A stretch of 64,000 nucleotides of DNA from Pseudophaeomoniella oleicola (GCA_003868215.1 QWDQ01000033.1:186001-250000), one strand, 5' to 3'. Shown: positions 34,574 to 46,085, counted from the stretch's first letter. Notes: a model not told the origin generated them from the letters alone. Translations and numbers: made by a program.

Positions 34574-35428
34574 ATGGGAAAATGGTTGTATTTGTGTCGT
34601 GTGGGGGAAAAGCTATCGCTTCTACTTATTGCGAAAGGAAGGATGGTGGAGGTTTATGTGGCATATCACGAATACTCTTTTTATTCGCAACTTGTACCGC
34701 ATCTACAAGTGTTGATGCGCTGCATGAAAGGCTTTATGCTAGCAAATTCGGAACGAGCGTCAGGGTAGACAAATAGGAAAAATTTGTCACCATTGATACA
34801 AAATCTCCCTCTGCCTACGTTGTACTTGTGCTGTAGAAGGATAGAGTGCTTGCGGTCTGTCAGTGCGTCATATTCAGCGGCCGATGTAAGATCATCTGCC
34901 AGCCCTTTGAAGGGCCATGGCCACTCCCTCAAGGTCGTACATTCACGTCAGCAAATCTTCGACATTTTCAAACCGTCCAAGTCTTTCCCTTTCCCCCCCT
35001 TCTCCGCCTCGCTTCAGATGCATTGAGGCAAGTTGTAGCTCTCCCAGTACAGCGTAGGTATATACATCTATAGGTAGGTACATGGGTTCATCGACGTCTT
35101 ACGGAGTCATGTCATCTAGAGGGCTCTTCGGACAGATTGCATAGGAAAGGTCATATACCCCAAAATTGGACGAAAAGGAACAGATGAGATCTGGACAGTT
35201 GGAAATTCGGGGATTGAAGCGTGACCACGATCGCTGGTAGTTCGAGGAAGGGATTGCGCTCTGTGGACGTGAAATTAGGACTGTAATATGTCCTCTGCAG
35301 CAGTCGACCTACCTAATACATTCATCAACGGAGGAGGTGAAAATGGCAAGACGTGATAGACACATGAGGAGACGATGGTATATTCTGCGCTGGCGATTGG
35401 ACAAGCGCTAATCCGTACCAGCGGTGTC
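34574..35428. other. Intergenic, RPS5 3' end to transposase remnant
   Basis: No conserved coding sequence. It includes gcgtaggtatatacatctataggtagg near 35048, one of the AGGTA-rich patches seen between genes. I searched here for the left terminal repeat of the adjacent transposon and found none. Confidence 0.45.
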
Positions 35429-35821
35429 TTAGGTCCTACCCAAAATCATAGAAACCGAAGGGTTACGTTGTCGGAAGCGGTTGACCCAATTGATGCCTAG
35501 TGAAGGTAGAGGTTGAGGAGCGCCGTATATCGTCTGAATAATCTGTGCCGTATCTCGTACCAGAGCATGCGTAGGCGCATGCCCCAGCCCATCCAGGTCT
35601 AATATCCATTTGACAAGCGTTTGCTCTTGTATGCGCGTCAGTAGTTGTTGGCCTTGGTGGCCTATACTGGCGTTGGAATGGCCCTTCATTCGGTACCGCA
35701 AAGTGGCTTCGCTCACGTTATACACCCTTGCGCATCCACGTATTGAGGAGATTTCATTGTTTTGGAGAGCCAGCAGGGCCGTCTGGATGCGCTCTTCTCG
35801 CTCCTGTGATTTGAACCTCAT
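35429..35821 (-). CDS. Truncated pogo/Fot1-like transposase (DNA-binding part only)
   Basis: An open frame of 130 aa. Residues 1-48 form a psq-type helix-turn-helix (IQTALLALQNNEISSIRGCA and VYNVSEATLRYRMKG). Residues about 60-125 form a CENP-B-type helix-turn-helix (LVKWILDLDGLGHAPTHALV, then INWVNRFRQRNPSV). In full fungal pogo elements a DDE nuclease domain of several hundred residues follows. Here the frame ends seven codons after NPSV and no DDE motif is visible, so transposition activity is lost. It is head to head with SDA1, 231 bp from its start. It may be a simple relic or a retained DNA-binding protein; I favour a relic. Confidence 0.7.
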   Translation of the reverse strand: MRFKSQEREERIQTALLALQNNEISSIRGCARVYNVSEATLRYRMKGHSNASIGHQGQQLLTRIQEQTLVKWILDLDGLGHAPTHALVRDTAQIIQTIYGAPQPLPSLGINWVNRFRQRNPSVSMILGRT

Positions 35822-35974
35822 TTTATAAGTGTCGGTCGAGATATAGGTGTTGGTGCATGGCTGTGTGAGGGTTTGTTGTGAAAGGTGGAAAGATGAGCCA
35901 AATCGGCCTAGTGAGGTTGAGCGATAAACTGGGTGGGGCGATTAATACCCCAGACTAAAAAAAGTTGCCCGCTG
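35429..35974 (-). mobile_element. Remnant of a pogo-like DNA transposon
   Basis: The remnant consists of the transposase fragment plus its 5' flank. Read on the minus strand, the flank starts near 35974 with CAGCGGGCAACTTTTTTTAG, which has the look of a terminal inverted repeat next to a TA. The matching left repeat was not found, so the 3' part appears deleted. The right boundary is a proposal. If it is correct, the element ends 78 bp upstream of the SDA1 start codon. Confidence 0.45.
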
Positions 35975-36052
35975 ATAAAATGTTGCGGAATTGCATCTGT
36001 CTTGCTTGTCCTTGAACTCTCTTCGACGACAACGATTCTGAGGGTCGACGGA

Positions 36053-38356
36053 ATGGTCAAACGAAAGGTCGGAGCCTTGGAAAAGGTCGAGGCAGATCTG
36101 CCAAACCTCCAACACAAAATCCGCAGAGACCCTCTTTCTTACACTGAGGACTTTCGCTCCCAGTATCACCAGTATCTCAACCACCGTGAAATTTTCCTTG
36201 CCTCCCCGACTTCTACGACGGACAGCGGCATAGTCTCCTTTCGGGACTTGATCGATTTCATATCCCATGTTGCAGACTGCTACCGAGAAATCACCAAAGA
36301 TTTTCCAAATCAACTCATCGAAATCCTCACACAGTACCACACAACACTCGAGTCCGAGCTGCGGGAGAAGATCGTTGGAAGTCTTGTATTGCTGAAGAAA
36401 AAGGATATAATCGATTCTATAACCCTCTTGCAGACCTTTTTTCCTGTCCTCACGACAACGCCGAGTAAGAGTCTACGGGCACTGTTGTTCCAGAAAATAT
36501 TGAGCGACCTGCGGACAGCCAATGCCAAAACCACCAATCACAAGTTGAACCGGACGATACAGACCGTTCTATTCAATATTCTTACATCAGACCGAGCCTC
36601 ATCAAAGGGGTTATGGGCGATCAAGATAACGCGCGAATTATGGAAACGCCAGATCTGGACAGACGCGAAAGCGGTGGAGATAATGAAAGAGGCTGCCTTA
36701 TCAGAAAACGAGAAAGTGGTAGTGGGCGGTGTGCGATTCTTTCTTGGGGGTGATAAGGAACGCGAGGAGCAACTGGAAGAGGACAGTGATGACGATGGTA
36801 TCGACATCGCAAAACTCAAGCATCAGGCTGGCATCAACAAGAAGACTAAGAAAGTCTCGAAGCAGCTCGAGAAAGCTGCGGCTACTGTCAAGCGAAAAGA
36901 GAAGAAGAAAAGCCAAGCTCATCCATTGAACTTTTCGGCCCTACATCTCCTATATGATCCTCAAGGGTTCGCCGACTCGTTGTTCTCAAAACATTTGCAG
37001 AACACCAAGTCGAGACTCAATCTGGAACACAAGCTCTTAGTGCTCCAGCTCATCTCGAGGTTGGTTGGTTTACACCAATTGACCCTGGTTAGCTTCTATT
37101 CTTACTTCCTCAAATACCTCACACCAAAACAACCTTCGGTCACCTCATTTTTGGCATCATTAGCACAGGCCACTCATAACCTAGTCCCACCAGATGTGCT
37201 GGAACCTCTGATAACGAAAATCGCCAATGAGTTTGTCTCAGAGGCGTCTGCGGCAGAAGTGGCATCAGCAGGGTTGAATGCAATTCGAGAAATATGCGTA
37301 CGACAACCACTCGCCATGAACAAAACATTATTGGAAGATCTGGTCAGGTATCGGAAAAGTAAGGATAAGGGAGTTATGATGGCAGCTAAAGGATTGTTGA
37401 GTCTTTACCGCGAAGTCGATCCAGAAATGTTACGACGTCGGGATCGTGGAAAGGAGGCGTCAATGGGAATGCGGGCAGGAGAATTGCGACAACGCAGGTT
37501 TGGAGAAGAAGCGGCTGGTCAAATCGAAGGAATTGAACTTCTCGAGATATGGAAGGAGCAAGAAAAACAGAAAAGAAGGTTGGAGAAAGGTTTACCAGCA
37601 GATGCCGAAGATGACGAAGAAGAGGAGGAAGACGAAGGTGCTTGGGCGAAGTGGAATGTGGAGGATGATGAAGACAGTGACGACTCTGGGGGTTGGATCA
37701 ATGTCTCCGACGATGATGAACCGATCCAGATCTCTGATTCCGAAGACGACGAACCTCCTGTTAAGAAAACCAAACTGAACGGAGAAGCCACGAACGGAGA
37801 TCTAAAGGATGGCAAGGAGAAAGAGGAACGCGATTCGGCGACAGATGATGCTGTCAATCAGGACGCTCTCAAGACGATATCAAATCTTGCGACCACCCGA
37901 ATTTTGACCCCTGCAGACCTTGCCAAACTACAGGAATTGCGCAATCAGGCATCAGTCAATGCTCTACTCCCTGGCAGCAAGCGTACACAGAGGAAATCTC
38001 AGGCCACGACTCAGACTACGCGTCATATTGATGATCCCCTTACTGCTGCTGAGATCGAAGGACTTGCCGCATTATCCGCGGGGAAGAAGACGAGACTGGA
38101 GAGGATGGCTCTCCTGGCAGAATCAAAGACAGATCGCTCAGAACATAAGAGCAAAGCTTCCAAAAAGCAAGAAAGGAAGTTGACGGAGGGAAAATCTACG
38201 ACAAACAAGGAAAAGGCTAGGAAGAAGAATTTTTTGATGACTTTGGGCAAGGCGAAGAGGAAGGGAAAGAGAAGTCTAATGGAACATAAGAAGATTCTGA
38301 AGGCGCATCAGGATAGGCAAAAGAGAGGCGGCAAGCGAGGAAACCAAGGACAATAG
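36053..38356 (+). CDS. SDA1: Ribosome biogenesis protein Sda1
   Basis: A single exon, 767 aa from MVKRKVGALEKVEADLPNLQ. The frame stays open upstream to 35933 but without an ATG and into the transposon flank, so the internal ATG is chosen. Family signatures are HKIRRDPLSYTEDFRSQYHQ, FRDLIDFISHVADCYRE and the SDA1 domain around about 400-520 (HPLNFSALHLLYDPQGFADS, LQLISRLVGLHQL, KYLTPKQ). The C-terminal third is acidic (EDDEEEEEDEGAWAKW), then very basic (KKQERKLTEGK, KAKRKGKRSLMEHKK). Sda1 acts in the nucleolus and nucleoplasm in maturation and export of pre-60S particles. It is followed on the same strand, 365 bp on, by the coilin-like gene. Confidence 0.93.
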   Translation: MVKRKVGALEKVEADLPNLQHKIRRDPLSYTEDFRSQYHQYLNHREIFLASPTSTTDSGIVSFRDLIDFISHVADCYREITKDFPNQLIEILTQYHTTLESELREKIVGSLVLLKKKDIIDSITLLQTFFPVLTTTPSKSLRALLFQKILSDLRTANAKTTNHKLNRTIQTVLFNILTSDRASSKGLWAIKITRELWKRQIWTDAKAVEIMKEAALSENEKVVVGGVRFFLGGDKEREEQLEEDSDDDGIDIAKLKHQAGINKKTKKVSKQLEKAAATVKRKEKKKSQAHPLNFSALHLLYDPQGFADSLFSKHLQNTKSRLNLEHKLLVLQLISRLVGLHQLTLVSFYSYFLKYLTPKQPSVTSFLASLAQATHNLVPPDVLEPLITKIANEFVSEASAAEVASAGLNAIREICVRQPLAMNKTLLEDLVRYRKSKDKGVMMAAKGLLSLYREVDPEMLRRRDRGKEASMGMRAGELRQRRFGEEAAGQIEGIELLEIWKEQEKQKRRLEKGLPADAEDDEEEEEDEGAWAKWNVEDDEDSDDSGGWINVSDDDEPIQISDSEDDEPPVKKTKLNGEATNGDLKDGKEKEERDSATDDAVNQDALKTISNLATTRILTPADLAKLQELRNQASVNALLPGSKRTQRKSQATTQTTRHIDDPLTAAEIEGLAALSAGKKTRLERMALLAESKTDRSEHKSKASKKQERKLTEGKSTTNKEKARKKNFLMTLGKAKRKGKRSLMEHKKILKAHQDRQKRGGKRGNQGQ

Positions 38357-38721
38357 TTCGTAGGGTGATCCTAGAATACTTTCTTATACATGCATCGTGT
38401 TTCCCACGTCTGAATAGCGCTCTGCAACGTAGATGCTTATCCACGCATTTCCCAGATATTGATCTTGAACCCCTGGCCTCATTTCCATTTTAGGTCAAGA
38501 CAAGCCGTTTTATCTTACAGTAAAGTTCTCCCCACCGCGTGAAACATTTCTCTTCTCCACGCGACTTTTCTGACGCATTACACGAGGATAATACGAGTAG
38601 TGACGAGCTCATCGCATACATTCTAATGTCTCATTATGGCATGGCAAATGACTGCGCATAACGTTGCGATCACTTCGATCCCATGAAGAGGGCAACATCG
38701 CTAAAATCGTAGACACTTAAC
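38357..38721. other. Intergenic, SDA1 3' end and coilin-like gene promoter
   Basis: 365 bp between two genes on the same strand. No ORF or repeat stands out. Confidence 0.45.
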
Positions 38722-41700
38722 ATGCGTCTTCAACTCTCCATACAACGCCATAATCTGCCGCCGACACATATCCTCTGGACTGTGTCAGGTCCCCGATGCG
38801 CCCCAAATGCGGCCAGTCTGCAGGCGCACCCTCATATCGAATCAGCTCATAGCTCGGTTACCATCGCGCAACTGCTGGAAGACATCAACCAGGTAGTACC
38901 TTTGGAAAGTGCGCACTGGGGCCTCGAAGACTATGCGGTGGAGGTCAATGGTTATGAGTGCTTGCACTACATGACTGTTGGAGAAGTCTTGAAGGAAGAA
39001 GATCATGTCGTGTACGTATAGGCTTACCTTTTGATTTTATATCTTCAGTGCTATATGCGCATCGTGGGGCAAGTAGCTGACTTCTATCTACATATAGTAT
39101 TCGCGCATTACAGACGCACGACCTGCGGCTCCGGAGACTAAGCGGGCGGCACCAGATCTCTCTCGATGGGCGCCATCTCATCGACGGTGTCTCTTTCGGT
39201 AAGCCTTGGCTTAAGAGGACTAGGAGGCCGCCTATCCGCATTCCACCAAGGAAGAAAGTCAAGCTTGATCACGAGGAAGACCTAGACAGCATCGAAGCCG
39301 CTACTATACCCAGTCTTGAAGAATCGGATCAGCATGAGTCCGTCAGGTCAATAGAATGGCCACAAATGGCTCGCCGCGATGACGAGAGCAGTGAGGAGGA
39401 TTCGGATTACGATGACGAGTCTGTGGAAATGGTTGACGAGGATGACACCGCCGCTGAAGAAGATGAAATCGAGGAGGAACTCCGCGCTCTACGAGAAGAT
39501 TTGGGTGGAGAAACGGTTCAAAGCCATGCGCAACTGAATCACAGTCATTACAAGCCTTCTGACCAGGCTCCCTCTCAAGATCGTCGCGTACACTTCCATG
39601 GTAGTCACGTTGAAGTTATTCAGCCTGCTGCAGAGGCTGTTGCCGATTCTAGCATAGCGCCGCATTCAATTGGCATGCCAAGGACAGCAGCGGATACTGT
39701 AGAAGATGCAGTCCAAGGGCATTCTCGTGCAGCACTTATAGAGAATATTCCCTACATGGAAACTAAGACAGAAGTTACGCAGAATCCTCTCACCTCTGGG
39801 GCGATTGTCAACTTGCTTGGAGAGCCGCGAGCTGGAGAAGGAACGGACCTGGATACATCCGAGACCAGCAGCGAAACGAGTAGTGACATCAGCGATACGT
39901 CGAGAGATAGTGAGGTCTCTAGCGAGGATGATTCCAGCAGCAACGATGACGAAAGTTTTGCTGAGTCGTCATCGTCGTCGTCAGATAGCACGACGTCCTC
40001 AACGAACTCAGATTCAGAGTCGGATTCTGGCTCGGAAGCGGAATCTGAAATTACCTCAGAGGAAACCCAGGATACGACAGTAGAATTACCAGAGAAACGA
40101 GCTCAACAGAAGACATTGTATATACCACCTGGTCAGGGGCTCCAGCGCACTAAAAAGAATAATATACGGATAAAGCGACGCAAACGATTGGCCAGACTGA
40201 AAGAGCAAGGCATTCTCTCACCAAACGCAAATTTCGCTGACATGGATGCATACGAGAAGTCCGAAGGGGTTACCGATAGACCTGAGGAGTCGAAAGCAGT
40301 GTCAGCAACAGTCGCCGATAAAGAGATGCCAGACACAGGTACAGAAGACATGGAGACCAGAAGGCGTGAACTTCTTAGCCGCCTCTCTGCCGGAATGGAT
40401 GTGACCAATGAGGAAGAAGTTAGTAACGCAGCTGAAGTAGAGCAAGAGAATGACTCGCCTCCTGATACGGGTGGTGTCACTGCTGCGAAGAAGTCCCCGA
40501 ACGTTGAGATTGACGAACCTGAGAACGAAGTTAGCGCAACTGCAGACGATGCATCAGCCAGGCGCAAAAAGCTTGATGTCGCCAGTTCTCGAAGATTGTT
40601 ATTCGGATCTCTTGGGTTGCGGGCGCCGCGAAACCCAGAAGAAGAGGCTAAGATGCGTGCTAGGTTCCTTGGAGAACAGCCGAGACCAAATCATGAATGG
40701 CGGACCAAGCTTCGCCTCTTCGCCGTTGAATGTGAACTTGAAGGAGTGAAACTCAAACCTCCTCCATTTCCATTTGAGCAGAGATGGGATTCGGAAGCTG
40801 AAACTCAGATTCAGACAATCAAGCAGAGTAGGGAGAAGAAAAGAAGACGCCAGTCATACGGCAATTTCGGCGATGCTGTCGACCAGTACCCCGAAGAGGA
40901 ACTCGATTTCGAGGCTTTGCAAGACGAATCGACTCCACAAGACCATCAAATACCGGAATCCGAAGATCTTCCCCAATTACCAGTAGATTTGTCTACATTG
41001 GAATCCTTGAAACCAGAACTCGTTCAGACAGGAGCAGTCATAGCTTTCCAACAACTTGAAGTATCCGAGGCAACTGGCTGGGCCCCGAGCGTCTCGCCGT
41101 ACCGCACAGCAGAGGTCTGCTCCAAGGCGGTGGATGGCGTGATACAACTAAAGCTTGCTCAGCGAGACATCCCTGGGAAGGTTATTCGATATGACGACGA
41201 GACCGGAAAACGTATCTACAGTAAGTTCGACGTGCCTGATGTGGAAGACGTCGAGGAAGAGGACACGGGTGACCGCGAACTCACCTTCGATGAGCTTCTC
41301 AATGGGAGACTTCTCGTACCAGGCCGCGACGACTCCAAACAGGACTCGAACGGATCGGTCCAGCGAATACCGGAATCGTTTCCTGAAGCCCAGGAAACTG
41401 TCAATATTCACGATACCCCCGAGGTATCCCTGACTGCGATGGATGTACCTGAAGACCACGCATCCTCTGACGAATATCCACAAGGTGCTATAGACGGTAC
41501 ACCACCCCAGAACGGGGGCTCTGGTCCGTCTGTTTCCCAGAAGAGCGGCGACGATACATCGGCTAATCAATTGAAAGAGAGTATCCATCAAGAAGGTCTG
41601 CAGTCCTCTGAATATCCCGCCTCGCCTCGCTTCAACGGCTTTAGTTCGCCTCCAAGGATCGAGAGCGATATTCCCAATGGCCGTTTGTCATTTCTAGATA

Positions 41701-42704
41701 ACAGCGAAGAATCAGCTGGACAGGAAAATAACTCTGGGCGCACACATGCCCAAGAGGATATACATCATCTATCAGCCCGTTCTCCCTCGTCTCCAATGCT
41801 CGAACCAACGCCGTTCAACTTTCAACCGCTGTCAAGTCGAGAGGACGCGGTCGATTCCCCTCCTGCTGAACAATCCAGCGGTTCGTCGCCAGCGCAATCT
41901 CAGCACTCCGCTGTCCCTCAGACACAGTCCCCGGCCGAGGGTTCTCTTCCCACATCCACCACTCCCGCACCACCATCGCTTCCTCGCCGCTCCTCCGAAA
42001 TAGACCACCTCGACAAACCCTTATTTACTGGCTTAGACGGCACTAGCTCTGACGAAGACGATTTCCCAAGCCTAGAGCAAATAGCCAGTCAAGTTCGTGC
42101 TTCGCAGGTTGAATCGGAAATGTCTGGTTCTTCTCCCGCGACAGAACGGAAAGCAAACGGCGATACATCGAAAAGGGCTAGTACAACTAAATCGAGTCCA
42201 AAAGTCACGAAGAGGTATACCCGTAGCCAGGGCCAGAGCATCGGAAGTCAATCACAGACCAAAAAGCGCAAAGCGAAAACAGGACTTCGCTCTCAATCCC
42301 AAATCCTCATCGACCTTACTCAATCCAGCGACCAAGGCCTTGACTTTGACGACGACCACGACACCGACGACGACGGATCTAAAGACGAAACGACCAACCA
42401 CGCCGAAGCCGATGATGGCCTCGTCGAATTTCGATCTCCGCCTGGATCCATTGCAGAGTCTGAATCTGCTTCTGCTTCGTTCATGTCCTCGTCTGCGTCC
42501 TCTAAGCTCCGCCACCCCGAACAAGACGAAGGAGGAGACGGGGATGAAGATGGAGATGAAGATGGAGATGAAGATGAAGAAGAAGAAGCATATCTGTCAC
42601 GATATATTCATCCACCGCCGAAACGGAAGAATAAGACTAGTAAGAGTAAAAGTGGTGGTGGTAATGGGATTACGAAATCGAAGGTGAATAAACGGAAGCG
42701 TTGA
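38722..42704 (+). CDS. Coilin-like nuclear protein, 1,298 aa
   Basis: Two exons, 38722-39011 and 39098-42704, are joined in frame by an 86-nt intron. Residues 1 to about 125 look like a ubiquitin-like self-association domain: MRLQLSIQRHNLPPTHILW, VTIAQLLEDI, YAVEVNGYECL, VLKEEDHVVIRAL. Long acidic, Ser-rich disorder follows, with a basic block near 435-465 (GLQRTKKNNIRIKRRKRLAR). At about 735-850 the segment GAVIAFQQLEVSEATGWAPS and VSPYRTAEV, ending LTFDELLNGRLL, follows the pattern of the coilin Tudor-like domain. C-terminal low-complexity blocks end in a KSKVNKRKR-type nuclear signal. I infer a scaffold of nuclear bodies or RNA processing. The domain order matches coilin; the identity is low and needs a profile search. 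Confidence 0.72.
42540..42585 (+). repeat. Acidic GDED tandem repeat in the coilin-like gene
   Basis: Repeated gatgaagatgga units code GDEDGDEDGDEDEEEE close to the C terminus. This is typical slippage-prone acidic low complexity. Confidence 0.8.
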
Positions 42705-43147
42705 TGGTGATGAGTTTGAGTTGAGTAGAGTTGGGATTGAGAGAGAACTCTCTAGGAGCTATTATGTTTCACATTTGTCTTGTCGGACTGTCTGTCTGTC
42801 TGTCTGGACACCTTGGGCTAGTTACGATAAGTGCAAGCTCTCTCTCTCTCTCTCATCATCGTCGTCGCTGTGTGCAAGGGTACATGCATATTAGCGAGCT
42901 AATCACTGGGTGTAATGATGATGATCTGTGGTATCGTCAAACTGTATGAAGTCATGTCATTTCTTCGTTCTTCTTCGTCGTTCGTAGTAACTACGAATCC
43001 TAAGTAGTACACCAGGGAAAAAAAAGAGCAAATCTCGTCATGTTTCCTTTTCATGCCGTTGCATGAAGCATCTTCAATGCACTGGCCACGAATGTGCAGA
43101 TCCATGTGTCTTCACATCACGTATCATCCTCGTAACTCAATCTCTTT
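42705..43147. repeat. Convergent 3' ends with simple repeats
   Basis: The space between the coilin-like and AIFM3-like stop codons holds a (ctgt)n run near 42785-42805 and a (ct)n run near 42839-42854. No ORF is supported. Confidence 0.6.
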
Positions 43148-45099
43148 TTATATCTGAATGTTCTTCGGCAGGTCCAACTGCAATATATCAACGCCACCTT
43201 GGATCTCGCTCTTCGTTGGCATCTTGCCTCTCCTCATCAACTCCGCCGCCTTTGTCATCGCCGGATCCTTCATCATGCTAGCCACGGCGACGACAGTTTC
43301 ACCCTTGGTATAGTAAGCTACGAATTTGGCCTCATCCGGTTCGCCCGTCAAGATGACGTCGTCGTAACCGTGAGGTGTGGCGCCGCAGTAGCGAAGTTGA
43401 GAGCCGAGGGCAGACCAGAAGACAGGTATGAAAGGTTTGGGAGTATTGCCAGTTAGGACAGCTGCAACACGCTTACCGGCGTTTTGAGCCACGTTCTAAA
43501 GAATTATTATCAGTTGGTGAATGAAATATAGCGTGGACGTTGACTTACCCAGTGCTCGATGCGGATAGGGGTACCGTCGCCGCCAGGACCGTGGTAGGGA
43601 TAAGTGGCAATGTCTCCGATAGCGAATACATCTTTGAGGCCTACAACAGCGTAGTTCTCATCCGTTCTCAACGAGCCATCCTTTTCGAAATCGACTCCTG
43701 TTCCTTTCAAAAATTCCGTTGCTGGTGCGACACCCACGCCCAGAATAACCACATCCGCATCAAGAACGGTGCCATCCTTGAGCTTGACACCACCAACTTT
43801 TGAACTGTCACCAGAAGACGGAGTCGCCGAGTCGACGGAAGCGTCAAGCTGGAACTTCACGCCGTTCTTCTCCAAGAGCTTTTGAAAGATACTTCCTACC
43901 TCTTCGCCCATGACTCTTTCCATGGGAGCTTTCTCCATCCCAACGACAGTAACCTGGTGTTTCTTGCCAGCGAGGGCATTGGCAACTTCCATACCTATGA
44001 AGCTAGATCCAACTACGACTATCTTCTTGTTGGATCCTTCTGGAGCTGCAGAGACGATATCATTGACGTTGCCGACATTGCGAAGGACAAAGATGTTGCC
44101 GAGTTCCTTGAAGCCTGGCAATGGTAGCTTCTTGGGTGTGCCACCAGTGGCCAAAATCAGGGAAGTATATTCATATTGCTTGCCAGACTTCCCGCTAACG
44201 GTTTTCTTGGAGAAGTCAACTGATGTAACAGTCTCCGGGATGATGTCGATAGCTGCATTTGAGTACCAGTCCGGTGAGCGGAGAGTAAGCTTGGACGCAT
44301 CATTGATAAGTGCTTTGGACAGCTTCGTTCGGTCAATTGGGCCAGAGTCTTCGCCAGTCAAGATAGTGATGGCACCTTTGAATCCAAGGGCCCTTAATCT
44401 CTCGAAAGCCCCGAAGGTGCCAGAACCTCTATGAGCAGATCCGTCAGTGTATACTTCGCGAAAAGACCAAACGTCACGTACCCTCCAATGATGACGACCT
44501 TCTTTTCCTTCTCCGCGCTGATCTTGATCGCTTGTGATCTCCTCCCATTCTTGACATGTGTTTCTTCTCCCTTGACGTACACTCCACCATCCTTCTCCTC
44601 GACCGAAAAGACACCCAGAGGGTCTGGAGCTGGTGCATCTTCGACATCACCAGTGCGAGTGTTAAAGCAAGCTGATTGCAGTACATGGTCAGCTCCTGTC
44701 AACAACAAAATATGAAAAGGAAGCAGACATACCACCATGCCATGGACATGTCAATCTACCATCTGGGGTCAATACTCCGTTCTTGAGGGGTGCGCCGTAG
44801 TGCGAGCAGTTGGTGTTGATGCCAGAAACCTTTCCGTTCATCTTGATCAAGAGCACCTTGCCGCCTTCAATGCCTTCAACTTCAGCCTCAACCTTGTCGC
44901 CATCTTGCAGGTCAAGAGAAGTGAGGCTCTTCAGTTTGAACTCCTTTGCCATTTTGGAGGAGGAAGTCGAGAATGCTTGTTGGGCTTTGTTGACCAGCGT
45001 TTGAGCTGCTTCCATCGAAGACGATGGTGAAAGAGGTTTTGAAACTACAGGTCTGAGAAGTGAAGCTGTGATGGGTCTGAAGGAACGGAATGAGAGCAT
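43148..45099 (-). CDS. AIFM3-type Rieske FAD/NAD-dependent oxidoreductase
   Basis: Four exons: 45099-44733, 44671-44482, 44428-43549, 43495-43148 (594 aa). The N terminus (MLSFRSFRPITASLL) is Arg/Ser rich without acids, like a mitochondrial presequence. A Rieske domain spans about 54-160 with ligands Cys98, His100, Cys118 and His121 (NCSHYGAPL and CPWHG). A pyridine-nucleotide disulphide oxidoreductase fold follows: VVIIGGGSGTFGA for FAD, IVVVGSSFIGMEVANAL for NAD, DVFAIGDIATYP for the FAD ribityl site. The order Rieske-FAD-NAD is that of AIFM3/Nfrl. The product should pass electrons from NAD(P)H to the 2Fe-2S cluster; the acceptor is unknown. The start at the first ATG replaces an upstream GTG frame. 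Confidence 0.9.
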
Positions 45100-46085
45100 G
45101 AACACACGCTGTATTGAGAGCTAGAGGAGGGCAGATGAGGGGCAGAGAATCAAATCAATTCGGTCAATTCGAGGAGAGCTTTCTATAGGTGGACAAAGGA
45201 CGATTGGGACGATGGAGTCAGTACAAGTTTGACCGAAGATAGGTAGATGTTCAGGTAGTCGCGTTTTGCACAAGATATCCTAATGTAGAGTACAGCAATC
45301 ACTGATCGAACTGTCATGACATTGCATACTTCATAGGTACGTGAATAGCTCATTCAAATCCTCATTCATTACATTTACCACGGTACTACGTAGTATATCG
45401 CGCACGTCATCGTTAACAATTCAAGCCCCAGAGACACACATGTGGAGACTACAAGACACTCCATCAGCCAATCACGACAACGTTGTTTCTAAGTTGCAAG
45501 TAGGCGATAATCGTATTTCCGGCGATACTCACCATGCCTCAGGCAGGTCATTTATTCTGCTACGTAGTACTACGTAGTAATACGTACACCTGGTTGAATA
45601 TCAATAACCACGATAGGCGTCATGGCCCCATTGTAATTGTTGCAACAGGTGAGCTGAGACTTCGATGCTGGAAATCAAGCAGATTTGATCTTCTGTATTA
45701 TCAAGTTCAATCTACTACTCCCTTATCCCAAAGTCACTGGCCAAAGGACCTTCAGCCTCTTTCGGAATTTCCCGAGGAACGTCGATCGAGATGACCTTCA
45801 AGGGTTCATCAAAAGGGATCCGAGAAAGGACACGCAGAAGGCAATATCTAGGTGTGTGGATGAGTCAATGAGCCGCATCCAAAGCACAGTATCTGTATGC
45901 AGGACCACGTATCGGTGACTCTGCATTTACGTTCTATTCTACACTCGCCATGTCGTTATATAACTCCTGAGCGCTTCGACGTCACTCTGAGCCTGAAGCT
46001 GATGATGTAGCAATCGAATACCTACGAGGAACGGATAAGCTGGTTGTCAATAATAAGAAGCCAGCAACAGCTAGATCACATTCTG
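45100..46085. other. Intergenic with TACGTAGTA repeats
   Basis: Promoter of the AIFM3-like gene and 3' flank of SFR1. It contains a perfect palindrome tactacgtagta at 45384-45395 and a two-and-a-half unit tandem of tacgtagtac at 45561-45586. No coding signal. Confidence 0.55.
45561..45586 (+). repeat. Short tandem tacgtagta repeat
   Basis: Units tacgtagtac and tacgtagtaa, then tacgta, follow one another. The same 8-mer recurs at other intergenic sites in the window. Confidence 0.8.

Noticed and set aside
35933-36052. N-terminal extension of SDA1 from 35933
   Set aside because: The frame starts at GTG within the transposon-like flank; the first ATG at 36053 gives the exact family N terminus.
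39752-40083. Ser/Asp and Arg-rich frames overlapping the coilin-like gene
   Set aside because: They arise from the repetitive gat/tcg codons of the acidic disordered region.
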